Made by a program: the position numbers and the translations under genes. Below the pieces are notes generated by a model. That model was not told the origin of the DNA, made no database searches, and was given only the letters and a program-made list of their open reading frames with translations. Below are positions 17,625 to 25,511 of a stretch of DNA of 64,000 bases, one piece after another. The DNA is from Gemmatimonadota bacterium. GTDB taxonomy: Bacteria > Gemmatimonadota > Gemmatimonadetes > Longimicrobiales > Gaopeijiaceae. The first letter of the stretch is position 1, and each line of letters opens with the position of its first letter. Where the stretch lies: the NCBI GenBank assembly GCA_007121455.1, contig SKKN01000035.1:124001-188000 (forward strand), read 5' to 3'.

Positions 17625-18814
17625 CTCCTCCCGTCCCGCGCGACGGCCTCGACGACCAGCCGTGCGATCCTGGCCTGCGCCACGGAGAGCGGAAACCCAC
17701 CGAGTTCGTCTGCTTCGATCCACACGGCTCGTTCAGCTCCCGCGCCGGCCGGCCGATCCTCGCTACGCTCCTCGCCTCGAGCTCCAAGGATTCCGGTCTG
17801 CAGCTCGTCCAGGCCCAACTCGTCCGATCCGGATGGCGCGCTCACGCTGAAGAGGAAGGGACGGTAGCGACCCAGGCGGTGCGAAAACCGGTGCTCCACC
17901 TCGTCCAGCCGCTCCCCGGTCGCAAGACCGGAATACCCCTCGGCTGCGGCGGCGCGAAGCGCGGCTTCCCGCTCCTCCTCCCCGTCCTCCAGCTCCTCTC
18001 CCGGAAACTCCCACATCCCCGCGAGCAGGCCGTCTTCGGAGCGCCGGCGGAGGAGCACGGCAGATCGGCGGCCGGCCCGCGCCTCGACGAGGACCGCCAC
18101 GCCCACCCTCATCTCCTTCGGGGGCGCCCGCCTCCGGGGCGCGGGGCGTTCCCGCTCGGTCCCCCGGATCCGGGAGGCGCAATGGACCTGAACGGGGCAG
18201 GACGAGCACGCCGGAGCTCGCGGGGTGCAGATCGTCGAGCCGAGCTCCATGACCGCCTGGTTGAACGCTCCAGGAGCGGCCGGATCGACCAGAGCGCTCG
18301 CCCATTTCCCGAGTCGTGGCTCGGTCGGAGCCGCATCGTCGAACAGCCGGGCCAGCACCCGCCTGGCATTGCCATCCACCGCTGGGGCTGGAACCCCGTG
18401 CGCGATGCTCGCGACGGCCCCGGCGGTGTAATCGCCGACCCCGGGGAGCGCGCTTAGCTTCTCGAGGTCGTCCGGCACCGATCCCTCGTGCTGTTCCCGC
18501 ACCAGCCGTACGGCAGCGTGGAGGTTCCGAGCGCGCCGGTAGTAGCCGAGGCCGGTCCACATCTTGAGGACCTCGTCGAGATCCGCGCCGGCGAGGCTCT
18601 CCAGATCCGGGAACCGCTCCATCCAGCGTCTGTAGTAGGGGATGACGGTGTCGACCCGGGTCTGCTGAAGCATCACCTCCGACACGAGGATCCTGTACGG
18701 ATCATCCTCCTCCCGCCACGGCAGGTCCCTCTTCCTCTCACGGAAGAAGTCGAGGAGCCTGCGGCGGAAGAGGCGGATTGCCTCGGATGACGTAGGGGGA
18801 GCCAGACCGGACAT
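17621..18814 (-). CDS. mutY: A/G-specific adenine DNA glycosylase
   Basis: 397 residues from the ATG at 18814. It removes adenine mispaired with 8-oxoguanine. DLPWREEDDPYRILVSEVMLQQTRV contains the catalytic Glu region and the QQT motif; LPGVGDYTAGAVAS is the helix-hairpin-helix; VDGNARRVLARL supplies the catalytic Asp. The 4Fe-4S loop is C-x6-C-x2-C-x5-C in CTPRAPACSSCPVQVHC. The C-terminal half is the NUDIX-like 8-oxoG recognition domain (VAVLVEARAGRRSAVLLRRR..., EHRFSHRLGRY). Length is slightly above the usual ~350. It is divergent from the VWA gene. Confidence 0.95.
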   Translation of the reverse strand: MSGLAPPTSSEAIRLFRRRLLDFFRERKRDLPWREEDDPYRILVSEVMLQQTRVDTVIPYYRRWMERFPDLESLAGADLDEVLKMWTGLGYYRRARNLHAAVRLVREQHEGSVPDDLEKLSALPGVGDYTAGAVASIAHGVPAPAVDGNARRVLARLFDDAAPTEPRLGKWASALVDPAAPGAFNQAVMELGSTICTPRAPACSSCPVQVHCASRIRGTERERPAPRRRAPPKEMRVGVAVLVEARAGRRSAVLLRRRSEDGLLAGMWEFPGEELEDGEEEREAALRAAAAEGYSGLATGERLDEVEHRFSHRLGRYRPFLFSVSAPSGSDELGLDELQTGILGARGEERSEDRPAGAGAERAVWIEADELGGFPLSVAQARIARLVVEAVARDGRS

Positions 18815-18863
18815 GGCGGGAAGGTAAGGCCCCGGATATGCTGGGAAAGGGGTGCACCCGCCT

Positions 18864-18879
18864 GGCGGGTCGACCCGCC
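18864..18879. promoter_or_regulatory. Perfect 16-bp palindrome in divergent mutY/VWA intergenic region
   Basis: GGCGGGTCGACCCGCC is an exact inverted repeat centred in the 116-bp gap between the divergent mutY and VWA genes. Its position suits an operator for a dimeric regulator, or an mRNA hairpin for the VWA leader. No flanking -35/-10 was recognised. Confidence 0.4.
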
Positions 18880-18930
18880 CGACTCGATCCGCGCGACTCG
18901 ACCCTCGCTCGATCCCCGAAGGGGCCACGG

Positions 18931-20223
18931 ATGCGTTTCACCACGTACGCCAAGTACAAGGGAAGCTGGTTCGATGCCCTGAACCTCGAGGCTCTCCTCG
19001 AACACCTGTCCGACTTCCTGCTCGACGGCGGATTCGCGGGCGGCCCGCATTTCCACCCGTACTGGGGGTGGTCCGGGGATGAGGAGACGAACTCGACGGA
19101 GTCGCTGAAGGGAGCGCTCCTCGAGGCGCTCGTGGAGAGCGGCCAGCTCACCCCCGAGATGCTCGAGGAGCTCCGGGGAGAGGGGGGAGGGGACGAGGAG
19201 ATCCGCGCCCGCATCGCGAAGCTCCTCGACGACCTCGTCGAGCGGCTCGTGGAGGAGGGCTACCTCCGGCTGGACGGGGAGGAGGAGGGACTCGGCGGTG
19301 GGCCCGTCGAAATGGACGAGAAGGGGACGGTGGACGAGGCGAAGGCAGCCTCTCGAACCGTGGACTTCGAGCTCACCCGAAAGGGTATGGACTTCCTCGG
19401 TTACCGCGCCCTTCGGAACCTCCTCGGCGCACTGGGCAAGTCCGCCGCTGGATCGCATGACACACCGCACCTGGCCACCGGCGTGGAGGCGACGGCCGCC
19501 TCCAGGCCGTACCACTTCGGCGACACGCTCAACCTGGACATTCCGGCGACGCTCCGCAGTGCCATCGCGCGGGAAGGCCTCGTCTTCCCGTTGGAGCTGG
19601 AGGAGGAGGACCTGAGGGTCCACCAGACGGAGTACCGCTCCTCGTGTGCGACCGTCCTGATGCTGGACATCTCCCATTCCATGATCCTCTACGGCGAGGA
19701 CCGGTTCTCGCCGGCGAAGAGGGTCGCCCTCGCCCTCTCCCACCTGATCCGGACGCAGTACCCGGGAGACAGCCTGCGCGTGGTAACCTTCGGGGACCGG
19801 GCGCAGGAGATCCCCCTCTCCGGACTGGGCCGGGCACAGGTGGGCCCCTTCCACACGAACACGGCCGAGGGGTTCGAGGTGGCGCGGCGCATCCTCCGCT
19901 CCCAGAAGCAGGACATGCGTCAGATCATCATGATTACGGACGGCAAGCCGAGTGCGATCACCCTTCCCGACGGACGGGTCTATACGAACTCGGGCGGCCT
20001 CGATCCGAGAATCCTGCGCGAGACGTTCCGGGAGGTCGCCGCGTGCCGGAAGTCCGGGATCCTGATCAACACCTTCATGCTGGCGCAGGACCCCTACCTG
20101 GTTCAGTTCGTCCGGAAGGTTTCGGAGATCGCGCGCGGCAAGGCCTACTTCACCACGACGATGACGCTGGGCCAATACGTGATGATGGACTTTCTTCGCC
20201 GCCGTACCGAACGGGTGCGGTAG
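18931..20223 (+). CDS. von Willebrand factor A domain protein (partner of MoxR-type ATPase)
   Basis: 430 residues from the ATG at 18931 (MRFTTYAKYKGSWFDALNLE). The C-terminal VWA domain keeps all MIDAS parts: LMLDISHSM (D-x-S-x-S), FHTNTAEG (Thr) and IMITDGKPSA (Asp). The N-terminal half is acidic and helical with no recognised domain. Paired MoxR-VWA proteins assemble or activate partner enzymes; the shared neighbourhood with the AAA+ gene at 16-17.6 kb supports a functional pair. Like that ATPase, it is a cytoplasmic protein with no signal peptide. Confidence 0.87.
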   Translation: MRFTTYAKYKGSWFDALNLEALLEHLSDFLLDGGFAGGPHFHPYWGWSGDEETNSTESLKGALLEALVESGQLTPEMLEELRGEGGGDEEIRARIAKLLDDLVERLVEEGYLRLDGEEEGLGGGPVEMDEKGTVDEAKAASRTVDFELTRKGMDFLGYRALRNLLGALGKSAAGSHDTPHLATGVEATAASRPYHFGDTLNLDIPATLRSAIAREGLVFPLELEEEDLRVHQTEYRSSCATVLMLDISHSMILYGEDRFSPAKRVALALSHLIRTQYPGDSLRVVTFGDRAQEIPLSGLGRAQVGPFHTNTAEGFEVARRILRSQKQDMRQIIMITDGKPSAITLPDGRVYTNSGGLDPRILRETFREVAACRKSGILINTFMLAQDPYLVQFVRKVSEIARGKAYFTTTMTLGQYVMMDFLRRRTERVR

Positions 20224-20291
20224 ATGCACCGGCGACGTAGCGTCGAGCTCCTCGTCTTCGATCCCTGCTCCTCCTCCCCGGAGCGGAAGCG

Positions 20292-21446
20292 TTGTTCCTG
20301 ACCGGCTTACGCTGCCTTCGATGCAACACCCGCGTCGCTCCCGATCTCGACGCGTACCTCTGCCCTCGCTGCGGCGACGGTGGAGACGGAGATCCCGGCA
20401 TCCTGGATGCGGAGTACGATTATGACGGGGTGAGGGAGGCCGTGAGGGAAGGTTCGGGTTGGCTCCGTGGGTCCCCGACGCTCTTCCGGTACCTTCCGCT
20501 GCTCCCGGTGGATGCCCCCGGACCGGGGCTCCCCGCCGGCGGCACTCCCCTCGTCCCGGCGCCTCGGCTCGCCCGACGCCTCGGCCTCCGTGCGCTCTAC
20601 CTCAAGGACGAGACCCGAAACCCGACGCGGTGCCTGAAGGATCGCGCGACCGCCATCGCCGTGACCCTCGCTCTCGCCCAGGGGAGGCGGGACGTGTACT
20701 GTGCCTCGGCGGGAAACGCGGCGATCTCCCTCGCGGGCTTTGCCGCCCACCTCGAGATGCCCTGCCACGTCTTCGTCCCACGTCGCGCCTCCCCGGAGCG
20801 CCTCCGCTGGTTGAGCGGCTACGGCGCGGACGTCCACGTCTCGACGGGCGACTACGATCAGGCGTTCGCCGAGTCGGAAGAGCAGGGCCGGAACGAAGGC
20901 TGGTACAGCCGGAACTGCGCCTTCAACCCCTTCCTCGTGGAGGGGAAGAAGACGGCCGCCTTCGAGATCGCCGAGAGCCTCGACTGGGCCGTCCCCGACC
21001 TCGTCGTCGCTCCGGTCGGAGACGGATGCACGCTCTCAGCTCAGGGCAAGGGATTTCGGGAGCTCCGCGAGCTCGGCCTGACCGAACGCATTCCCCGCCT
21101 CCTCGGAGTCCAGGCCGAGGGCGTTCAGCCCCTCGTCCGGAGGGCGGCGTCCGACAGCGGGGCACGACCCAGTGAAGTGGGTTCCACGCGGGCCGCGTCG
21201 ATCGATGTGAAACGTCCTCGGAATGCCCTCCGCCTACTCCACGAGCTGCAGGAGTCCGGAGGGAGCATGAACGCCGTTCCCGACGACGAGATCGGAGAAG
21301 CCGAGGTGGAGCTGGCTCGTGATGCCGGGATGGTGGCCGAGTTCACCAGCGCTGCGACGCTCGCCGGCCTCCGGCGGCACCTCGAAGAGGTCGGAAGCGA
21401 AGGCGAGACCGCTGTCCTCCTGATCACCGGGGGACGGTCGGGCTGA
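20292..21446 (+). CDS. Threonine synthase-like PLP enzyme with N-terminal zinc ribbon
   Basis: 384 residues from a TTG at 20292; the start is uncertain. Residues 8-27 hold CLRCNTRV...LCPRC, a zinc-ribbon often seen at the N-terminus of bacterial and archaeal threonine synthases. ALYLKDETRNPTRCLKDRAT contains the PLP lysine, with Cys-Leu where most threonine synthases have Ser/Gly-Phe (SFKDR). CASAGNAAISLAGFAA is the Asn phosphate-contact motif, and VAPVGDGCTLSAQGKGF corresponds to the glycine-rich PLP phosphate loop. The reaction in the family is O-phosphohomoserine to threonine plus phosphate; related fold-type II enzymes are an alternative. It converges on an outer-membrane protein gene. 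Confidence 0.8.
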   Translation: MFLTGLRCLRCNTRVAPDLDAYLCPRCGDGGDGDPGILDAEYDYDGVREAVREGSGWLRGSPTLFRYLPLLPVDAPGPGLPAGGTPLVPAPRLARRLGLRALYLKDETRNPTRCLKDRATAIAVTLALAQGRRDVYCASAGNAAISLAGFAAHLEMPCHVFVPRRASPERLRWLSGYGADVHVSTGDYDQAFAESEEQGRNEGWYSRNCAFNPFLVEGKKTAAFEIAESLDWAVPDLVVAPVGDGCTLSAQGKGFRELRELGLTERIPRLLGVQAEGVQPLVRRAASDSGARPSEVGSTRAASIDVKRPRNALRLLHELQESGGSMNAVPDDEIGEAEVELARDAGMVAEFTSAATLAGLRRHLEEVGSEGETAVLLITGGRSG

Positions 21447-21451
21447 GGGAG

Positions 21452-22201
21452 CTACAGCTGCGCCACGATCGTGACCTGAATCCGACCGTCATTGTTCGTT
21501 TGGGCTCCCCGCTCCACCGCTCCCGCGTCGTACTCGTCGACGAAAGTGAGCCGAAGGCGAACCTGGTCCGTCAGCTCGAAGGAGAGGATGTTGCGAGAGG
21601 TGAGGGTGAAGTCGCCCAACTCCGCGAAAGCCGGACGGTACGAGGTTTCGCTGCTGAACTCGATCCGCCCGTTCGCAGCCTCCCTTCGGATGCGTAGGCG
21701 GTTCGACCAGCGGGCGAGCGTGTCCTCGTCGCCGGCGTCCGCATCATCCCGGGGAAAGGTCCTCTCGGCGAGCACGGCGGCGGAGAGCTCGACCCGCGTC
21801 CGGTCGTCGCGGCGAAGGACGAGCTTCATCCCCGCTCCGGTGTTGTACCGGAGGGCGATCCTGCGCTCCAGGCTCGACTGGATCCGGCCCGAGACGAATG
21901 GGCTCCACCGCAGCTCTGGTCGGAAGGTGAGATCGGTCGTCGCGTCCCACGACCTCCGGTTCACGAAGCTCTCCCCTTCGTCATCCATCGACCGCCCATA
22001 GCTGAAGTGGGCCTCGGAGGTGCTCTCGAAGAGAGGATCGGTCCGTTCCACGAGCCCACTGGTCGCGAGAACCGTCTGGCTCTGGTTGCCGAAGAAGACG
22101 CTCCCCCCCACCTCCCCCTCGACCTCCCATTCCGCTTCCTGGGCCGTAAGGTGCAGGGGCATGAGGACGACCATCAGGAGGAAAAGTCTGCATCGCGTCA
22201 T
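21452..22201 (-). CDS. DUF481-like outer-membrane beta-barrel protein
   Basis: 249 residues with a signal peptide (MTRCRLFLLMVVLMPLHLTAQ). The mature part alternates polar and hydrophobic residues in beta-strand fashion (VEGEVGGSVFFGNQSQTVL..., GRIEFSSETSYRPAFAELG, QVRLRLTFVDEYDAGAVER). That pattern and length resemble DUF481/YdiY-type salt-induced outer-membrane proteins, and the chain ends in a hydrophobic strand (RIQVTIVAQL). Family-level evidence is from pattern only. The function is unknown. Confidence 0.65.
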   Translation of the reverse strand: MTRCRLFLLMVVLMPLHLTAQEAEWEVEGEVGGSVFFGNQSQTVLATSGLVERTDPLFESTSEAHFSYGRSMDDEGESFVNRRSWDATTDLTFRPELRWSPFVSGRIQSSLERRIALRYNTGAGMKLVLRRDDRTRVELSAAVLAERTFPRDDADAGDEDTLARWSNRLRIRREAANGRIEFSSETSYRPAFAELGDFTLTSRNILSFELTDQVRLRLTFVDEYDAGAVERGAQTNNDGRIQVTIVAQL

Positions 22202-22443
22202 CTCGAGCCTCTTCGCTTGATCCTCCGCCCGGCGGCGGCCGGTACAGGGCGCGCCGCCGCGAAATCCGGAGCATGGGAAGTGCGGTGTGCCACCCGGCGG
22301 TGAACCGGACACGGAGAAGGTAGCGCGTGATTCGGAAGCTTCCAAGCAGCGGAAAGGACCCCCTTGCCCCGGGGGCCGGCTCGCGAAAGGTTCCTCACGA
22401 TGCGAAGGTGCGAACGTCCCGACCTCGTCGCCCGGGAGGCGGA

Positions 22444-22689
22444 TTGATTGATGTAGAGGAACGAAAGCTCGGGGAGCTTACAATCCGCATCGATCGCCTG
22501 CTGTGCGTCGGATTCGGAGACTGCATCGAGGAAGCTCCGACCGCCTTCGAGTTCGACGATGAGGGGATCGCGGTTTTCCGGGAGAACGCCGCGGCTACGG
22601 AGCCCGGAATCGTGATCGAAGCGTGCCGGTCGTGCCCTGTCGATGCTCTCGAGGTGCTCGCCCCCGACGGCAGCCGAATCGTCCCCTGA
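22444..22689 (+). CDS. Small ferredoxin ([3Fe-4S]/[4Fe-4S] type)
   Basis: 81 residues from a TTG at 22444 preceded by GGGAGG; the reading frame remains open upstream and the start is uncertain. IRIDRLLCVGFGDCIEEAPTAFEFDDEGI gives the first Cys pair (C-x5-C) and EACRSCPVDAL the last Cys-Pro; an extra Cys three residues before it could be a fourth ligand. This is the single-cluster ferredoxin family used as an electron carrier to P450s and radical SAM enzymes. It opens a run of Fe-S-related genes (Mrp, PCP_red proteins, radical SAM), which suggests it supplies electrons to that system. Confidence 0.8.
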   Translation: MIDVEERKLGELTIRIDRLLCVGFGDCIEEAPTAFEFDDEGIAVFRENAAATEPGIVIEACRSCPVDALEVLAPDGSRIVP

Positions 22690-22735
22690 CGCACCTCCTC
22701 TCGCCCCGCGCGACGCGGGCTCCGGAGAATCGGCG

Positions 22736-23680
22736 ATGCGAAAATTCCGTACGTACGGTGAAGTGGAGCACTCGACGGGTTCGGAGCTTCTGGAGCAGGT
22801 GCTCGATCAGCGGGACCGCCTGGCTCGGCGCCTTGCCGAGGTGGGCACGATCGTGGCCGTCGCGAGCGGTAAGGGCGGTGTCGGAAAGAGCGCGGTGACC
22901 GCGAATCTCGCCGTCTCCCTCGCCGCGCGAGGGCACCGAGTCGGTGTGCTGGACGCGGACCTCAACGGACCCTCTCTCGGCCGCATGCTGGGGGTCGTCG
23001 ACGCCGGGCTGGAGGACCGGGCCGACGGAGTGGTGCCGGCCGAGGGCCCGCGAGGGGTCCGCGTGATTTCCATGGAGCTTCTCCAGGACCGGGAAGATGC
23101 GCCGCTGCGCTGGAAGGAACCGAATTCGGACACCTTCCTGTGGCAGAGCAGCATGGAAGCCATGGCCCTGCGGGAGTTCCTCGCGGACGTCGCCTGGGGG
23201 AAGCTGGATTACCTCCTGGTGGACGTGCCCCCCGGAACCGACAAGATCCGGCGTCTCCTCGAGCTGGTTCCGACGCTCCCCGTCGCGCTTCTCGTCTCCA
23301 CTCCCGCGGAAATGTCCCGCGCCGTCGTGCTTCGCTCGATCCGGCTCGTTCGCGAAGCGGGCGTCCCTTCCGTCGCCCTGGTCGCGAACATGACGGAGTA
23401 CCTCTGTCCCGATTGCGGCCATCGCGGAAGCCTCTTCCGGGGAGACGGCGTGCGGCGGCTCGCGGAGGAGTCGGGCCTTCCCATATGGGCAGAGGTTCCA
23501 TTCGACCCCCGCCTCGGCGAAGCGACCGACCGGGGAGTCCCTCCCGCTGCCGAGCAGGCGGCCAACCCGGTGGCGGAAGCATTCGCACGGATCGTGGCTC
23601 GCCTCGAGGAACCCCCCGGACCCGATCATGAGGCGCCCGGCTCTCCCTCCGGCAGTGCCGACCCGGAGACTTCGTCATGA
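22736..23680 (+). CDS. Mrp/NBP35-family P-loop ATPase (Fe-S carrier)
   Basis: 314 residues from the ATG at 22736. ASGKGGVGKSAVTANLA is the deviant Walker A of MinD/Mrp proteins; GVLDADLNGPSLGRMLG and YLLVDVPPGTDKIRRLL are the switch and Walker B segments. A C-x2-C motif in TEYLCPDCGHRGSLF matches the conserved bridging-cluster motif of Mrp. Unlike many Mrp proteins there is no N-terminal DUF59 domain. The ~35-residue N-terminal helix precedes the ATPase directly. Mrp proteins bind and deliver 4Fe-4S clusters in the cytoplasm. It is coupled by ATGA to the PCP_red protein that follows. Confidence 0.9.
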   Translation: MRKFRTYGEVEHSTGSELLEQVLDQRDRLARRLAEVGTIVAVASGKGGVGKSAVTANLAVSLAARGHRVGVLDADLNGPSLGRMLGVVDAGLEDRADGVVPAEGPRGVRVISMELLQDREDAPLRWKEPNSDTFLWQSSMEAMALREFLADVAWGKLDYLLVDVPPGTDKIRRLLELVPTLPVALLVSTPAEMSRAVVLRSIRLVREAGVPSVALVANMTEYLCPDCGHRGSLFRGDGVRRLAEESGLPIWAEVPFDPRLGEATDRGVPPAAEQAANPVAEAFARIVARLEEPPGPDHEAPGSPSGSADPETSS

Positions 23681-24156
23681 AGTTTCTCTGCCTCGAATGC
23701 GACCAGGTGATGGAGTTCGCCGAGCGGCAGATCCCGGGAGACGGCACGCTCGCGGCGGTCTTCGTCTGCCCGGAGTGCGACCGGGAGATGGCACTCCTCA
23801 CGAATCCCATGGAAACCCAGTTCGTGAGCTCCATGGGAGTGAAGATCGGAGGGAGGGAGGTTCCGGCCCAACCGATGGAAGGGATCCGGACTTCGCTCGA
23901 TGAGGGCGGTGAGAAGGCCTTCACCGAGCCGGTGGGTGAGGCGGCCGGGAATGACCCTTCCGTTCCGGCACCTCCGGGAGCCCCGTCCGTCGTCTGGACC
24001 CCCGAGGCGATCGAGCGACTCCAGCGAGTGCCCAGCTTCGTCCGGGGCATGGTCAAGAGGATCTACACCGATTATGCCCGGGAGCGGGGCATCCGCACGC
24101 TCACTCCGGAGACCATGGATACGGCCCGGAGCGACCTCGGCCTCGAAGGAATGTAA
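23677..24156 (+). CDS. Zinc-ribbon protein with C-terminal PCP_red domain
   Basis: 159 residues, overlapping the Mrp gene by ATGA. The N-terminus reads MKFLCLECDQVMEF...FVCPECDREM, two C-x2-C knuckles that can hold Zn or an Fe-S cluster. After a flexible Pro/Gly/Glu linker, residues ~107-157 (VVWTPEAIERLQRVPSFVRG, then TDYARERG) form the three-helix PCP_red domain (PF08369). This domain is best known as the C-terminus of BchB/ChlB, the 57-kDa subunit of light-independent protochlorophyllide reductase. No other Bch gene is present. The same domain ends two further proteins in this locus. The function is unknown; a small helical docking or cluster-binding role is inferred. Confidence 0.82.
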   Translation: MKFLCLECDQVMEFAERQIPGDGTLAAVFVCPECDREMALLTNPMETQFVSSMGVKIGGREVPAQPMEGIRTSLDEGGEKAFTEPVGEAAGNDPSVPAPPGAPSVVWTPEAIERLQRVPSFVRGMVKRIYTDYARERGIRTLTPETMDTARSDLGLEGM

Positions 24157-24157
24157 G

Positions 24158-24529
24158 GTGGAGGACCTCCGCGGTCGGAAGTTCCGGCAGGCCGCATTCG
24201 TATACCTCCACGTTGGAATCCTCTACCTGGCGGCCGTGTGGGCGATGGCCGCCACAGGCGCTCTCCCGGAGGAGAGGGGACCGGTCTGGTTCTGGATCCT
24301 GGTGGGGGTGGCTATTCTCGCTGTCGTCTTCTGGGGCCTCTGGAGCTGGCAGAACGCATGGTTCGCGCGCGTGATCTGGGCGCTCCACGCCCTGCGACTG
24401 CCTGCGCTGATCGAAGGGGCATTCTTTCCGGCCGAGGGCGCGGCGCTCGCACCGTCCTTCTATCTGACGGCGATCGTCGTCGTGGTGATCAACCTCTGGA
24501 TGCTCGCGCGGGCCGCGTGGGACCTCTGA
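24158..24529 (+). CDS. Small integral membrane protein, unknown
   Basis: 123 residues from a GTG at 24158, two bases after the previous stop. Hydropathy by eye gives four membrane helices: FVYLHVGILYLAAVWAM, VWFWILVGVAILAVVFWGL, a middle stretch from WFARVIWALHALRLPALIEGA, and YLTAIVVVVINLWMLARAAW. A conserved-looking His sits in the first helix (YLHVG). I do not recognise the family. It is in one transcription unit with the Mrp and PCP_red genes and is followed by an ABC exporter. Confidence 0.7.
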   Translation: MEDLRGRKFRQAAFVYLHVGILYLAAVWAMAATGALPEERGPVWFWILVGVAILAVVFWGLWSWQNAWFARVIWALHALRLPALIEGAFFPAEGAALAPSFYLTAIVVVVINLWMLARAAWDL

Positions 24530-24545
24530 CGAAACCGGACAGCCC

Positions 24546-25511
24546 GTGAGCCCCGTCGAAAGCTCGGCGGTGGTCCGCGCCGAGGAGATGGCCTTCCGGT
24601 ATCCCTCGGGACGCCGGGGCATCGAACCCACCACACTGGCGGCCCGGCCGGGGGAGATCGTTGCGCTCGTCGGGCCGAACGGTTCGGGAAAATCCACCTT
24701 CCTCCGCCTCCTCGCCACGGACCTCCAGCCGACGGGAGGGCGCCTGAGCCTCCTCGGGACTGACGCGCGGCGCCCTCGGCCGTCCCTTCGCCGGCGCATC
24801 GCATGGGCGGCCGACGAACCCGTGCACCTCGAGGCTCTCTCCGGCGCTGAGAACCTTCGGCTCTTCCTCCAGCTCTCACGACGGGGCGGCTTCCGGGCCC
24901 GGTATGCGGAGGAACTCCTCGACGCCTTCAACCTCTCCGCGGACCGCAACGTCCCGGTGAGCGAGTACTCCTTCGGCATGGGCAGAAAGCTTCTGCTCAC
25001 CGAGGTTCTGGCCGCCGAGCCGGAACTCCTCCTCCTCGACGAACCCACCGTGGGCCTCGACCCACCCGGCATCGCCGCGCTCCGGAAGGAGGTGAGAAGG
25101 GCCGCCGCGCGCGGGGCGAGCGTCTTCATCGCCACCAACGAAATCGTCGAGACGCCTCTGATGGCCGACCGAATCGTTTTTCTTCACGAGGGGCGCCCCC
25201 TGGCGGACGGGGCCCCTGCGAAGCTCCTGAACGAGGTGCGAGGGCGCACCAGGATCACGATCGATGTGACCGGGGAGCTCGAAACCCTCCCGGCGATGCC
25301 CGACATCGAGTCGCTGCACGTGCAACCCGGCCGCGTGGTGGCGGAGAGCTCGAGGGGGACCCGAGCCCTCCCACGGCTCCTCGAGGCGCTGATCGAAACG
25401 GGAACGTCGATCCGCGAGATCCAGGTGAGAGAGCCGAATCTCTCCGACGTCTTTCGCCGACTCTCCGGCGTCGAGCTCGACACGGATCGAGCTGAGAGGG
25501 GGGCCGAGTGA
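24546..25511 (+). CDS. ABC transporter ATP-binding protein (ABC-2 exporter type)
   Basis: 321 residues from a GTG at 24546. Walker A is GPNGSGKST and Walker B LLLLDEPTVGLD. The signature motif, usually LSGGQ, reads YSFGMGRKLLL, which is a degenerate form found in some ABC-2 ATPases. NEIVETPLMADRIVFLHEG stands where the His switch normally is, with Asn-Glu in place of the usual H-D. The ~80-residue C-terminal domain (RTRITIDVTGELETLPAMPD) is like that of ABC-2 exporter ATPases of the DrrA/CcmA group. It pairs with the membrane protein encoded next (4-bp GTGA overlap). The substrate is unknown; heme or a maturation intermediate is conceivable from context only. Confidence 0.85.
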   Translation: MSPVESSAVVRAEEMAFRYPSGRRGIEPTTLAARPGEIVALVGPNGSGKSTFLRLLATDLQPTGGRLSLLGTDARRPRPSLRRRIAWAADEPVHLEALSGAENLRLFLQLSRRGGFRARYAEELLDAFNLSADRNVPVSEYSFGMGRKLLLTEVLAAEPELLLLDEPTVGLDPPGIAALRKEVRRAAARGASVFIATNEIVETPLMADRIVFLHEGRPLADGAPAKLLNEVRGRTRITIDVTGELETLPAMPDIESLHVQPGRVVAESSRGTRALPRLLEALIETGTSIREIQVREPNLSDVFRRLSGVELDTDRAERGAE

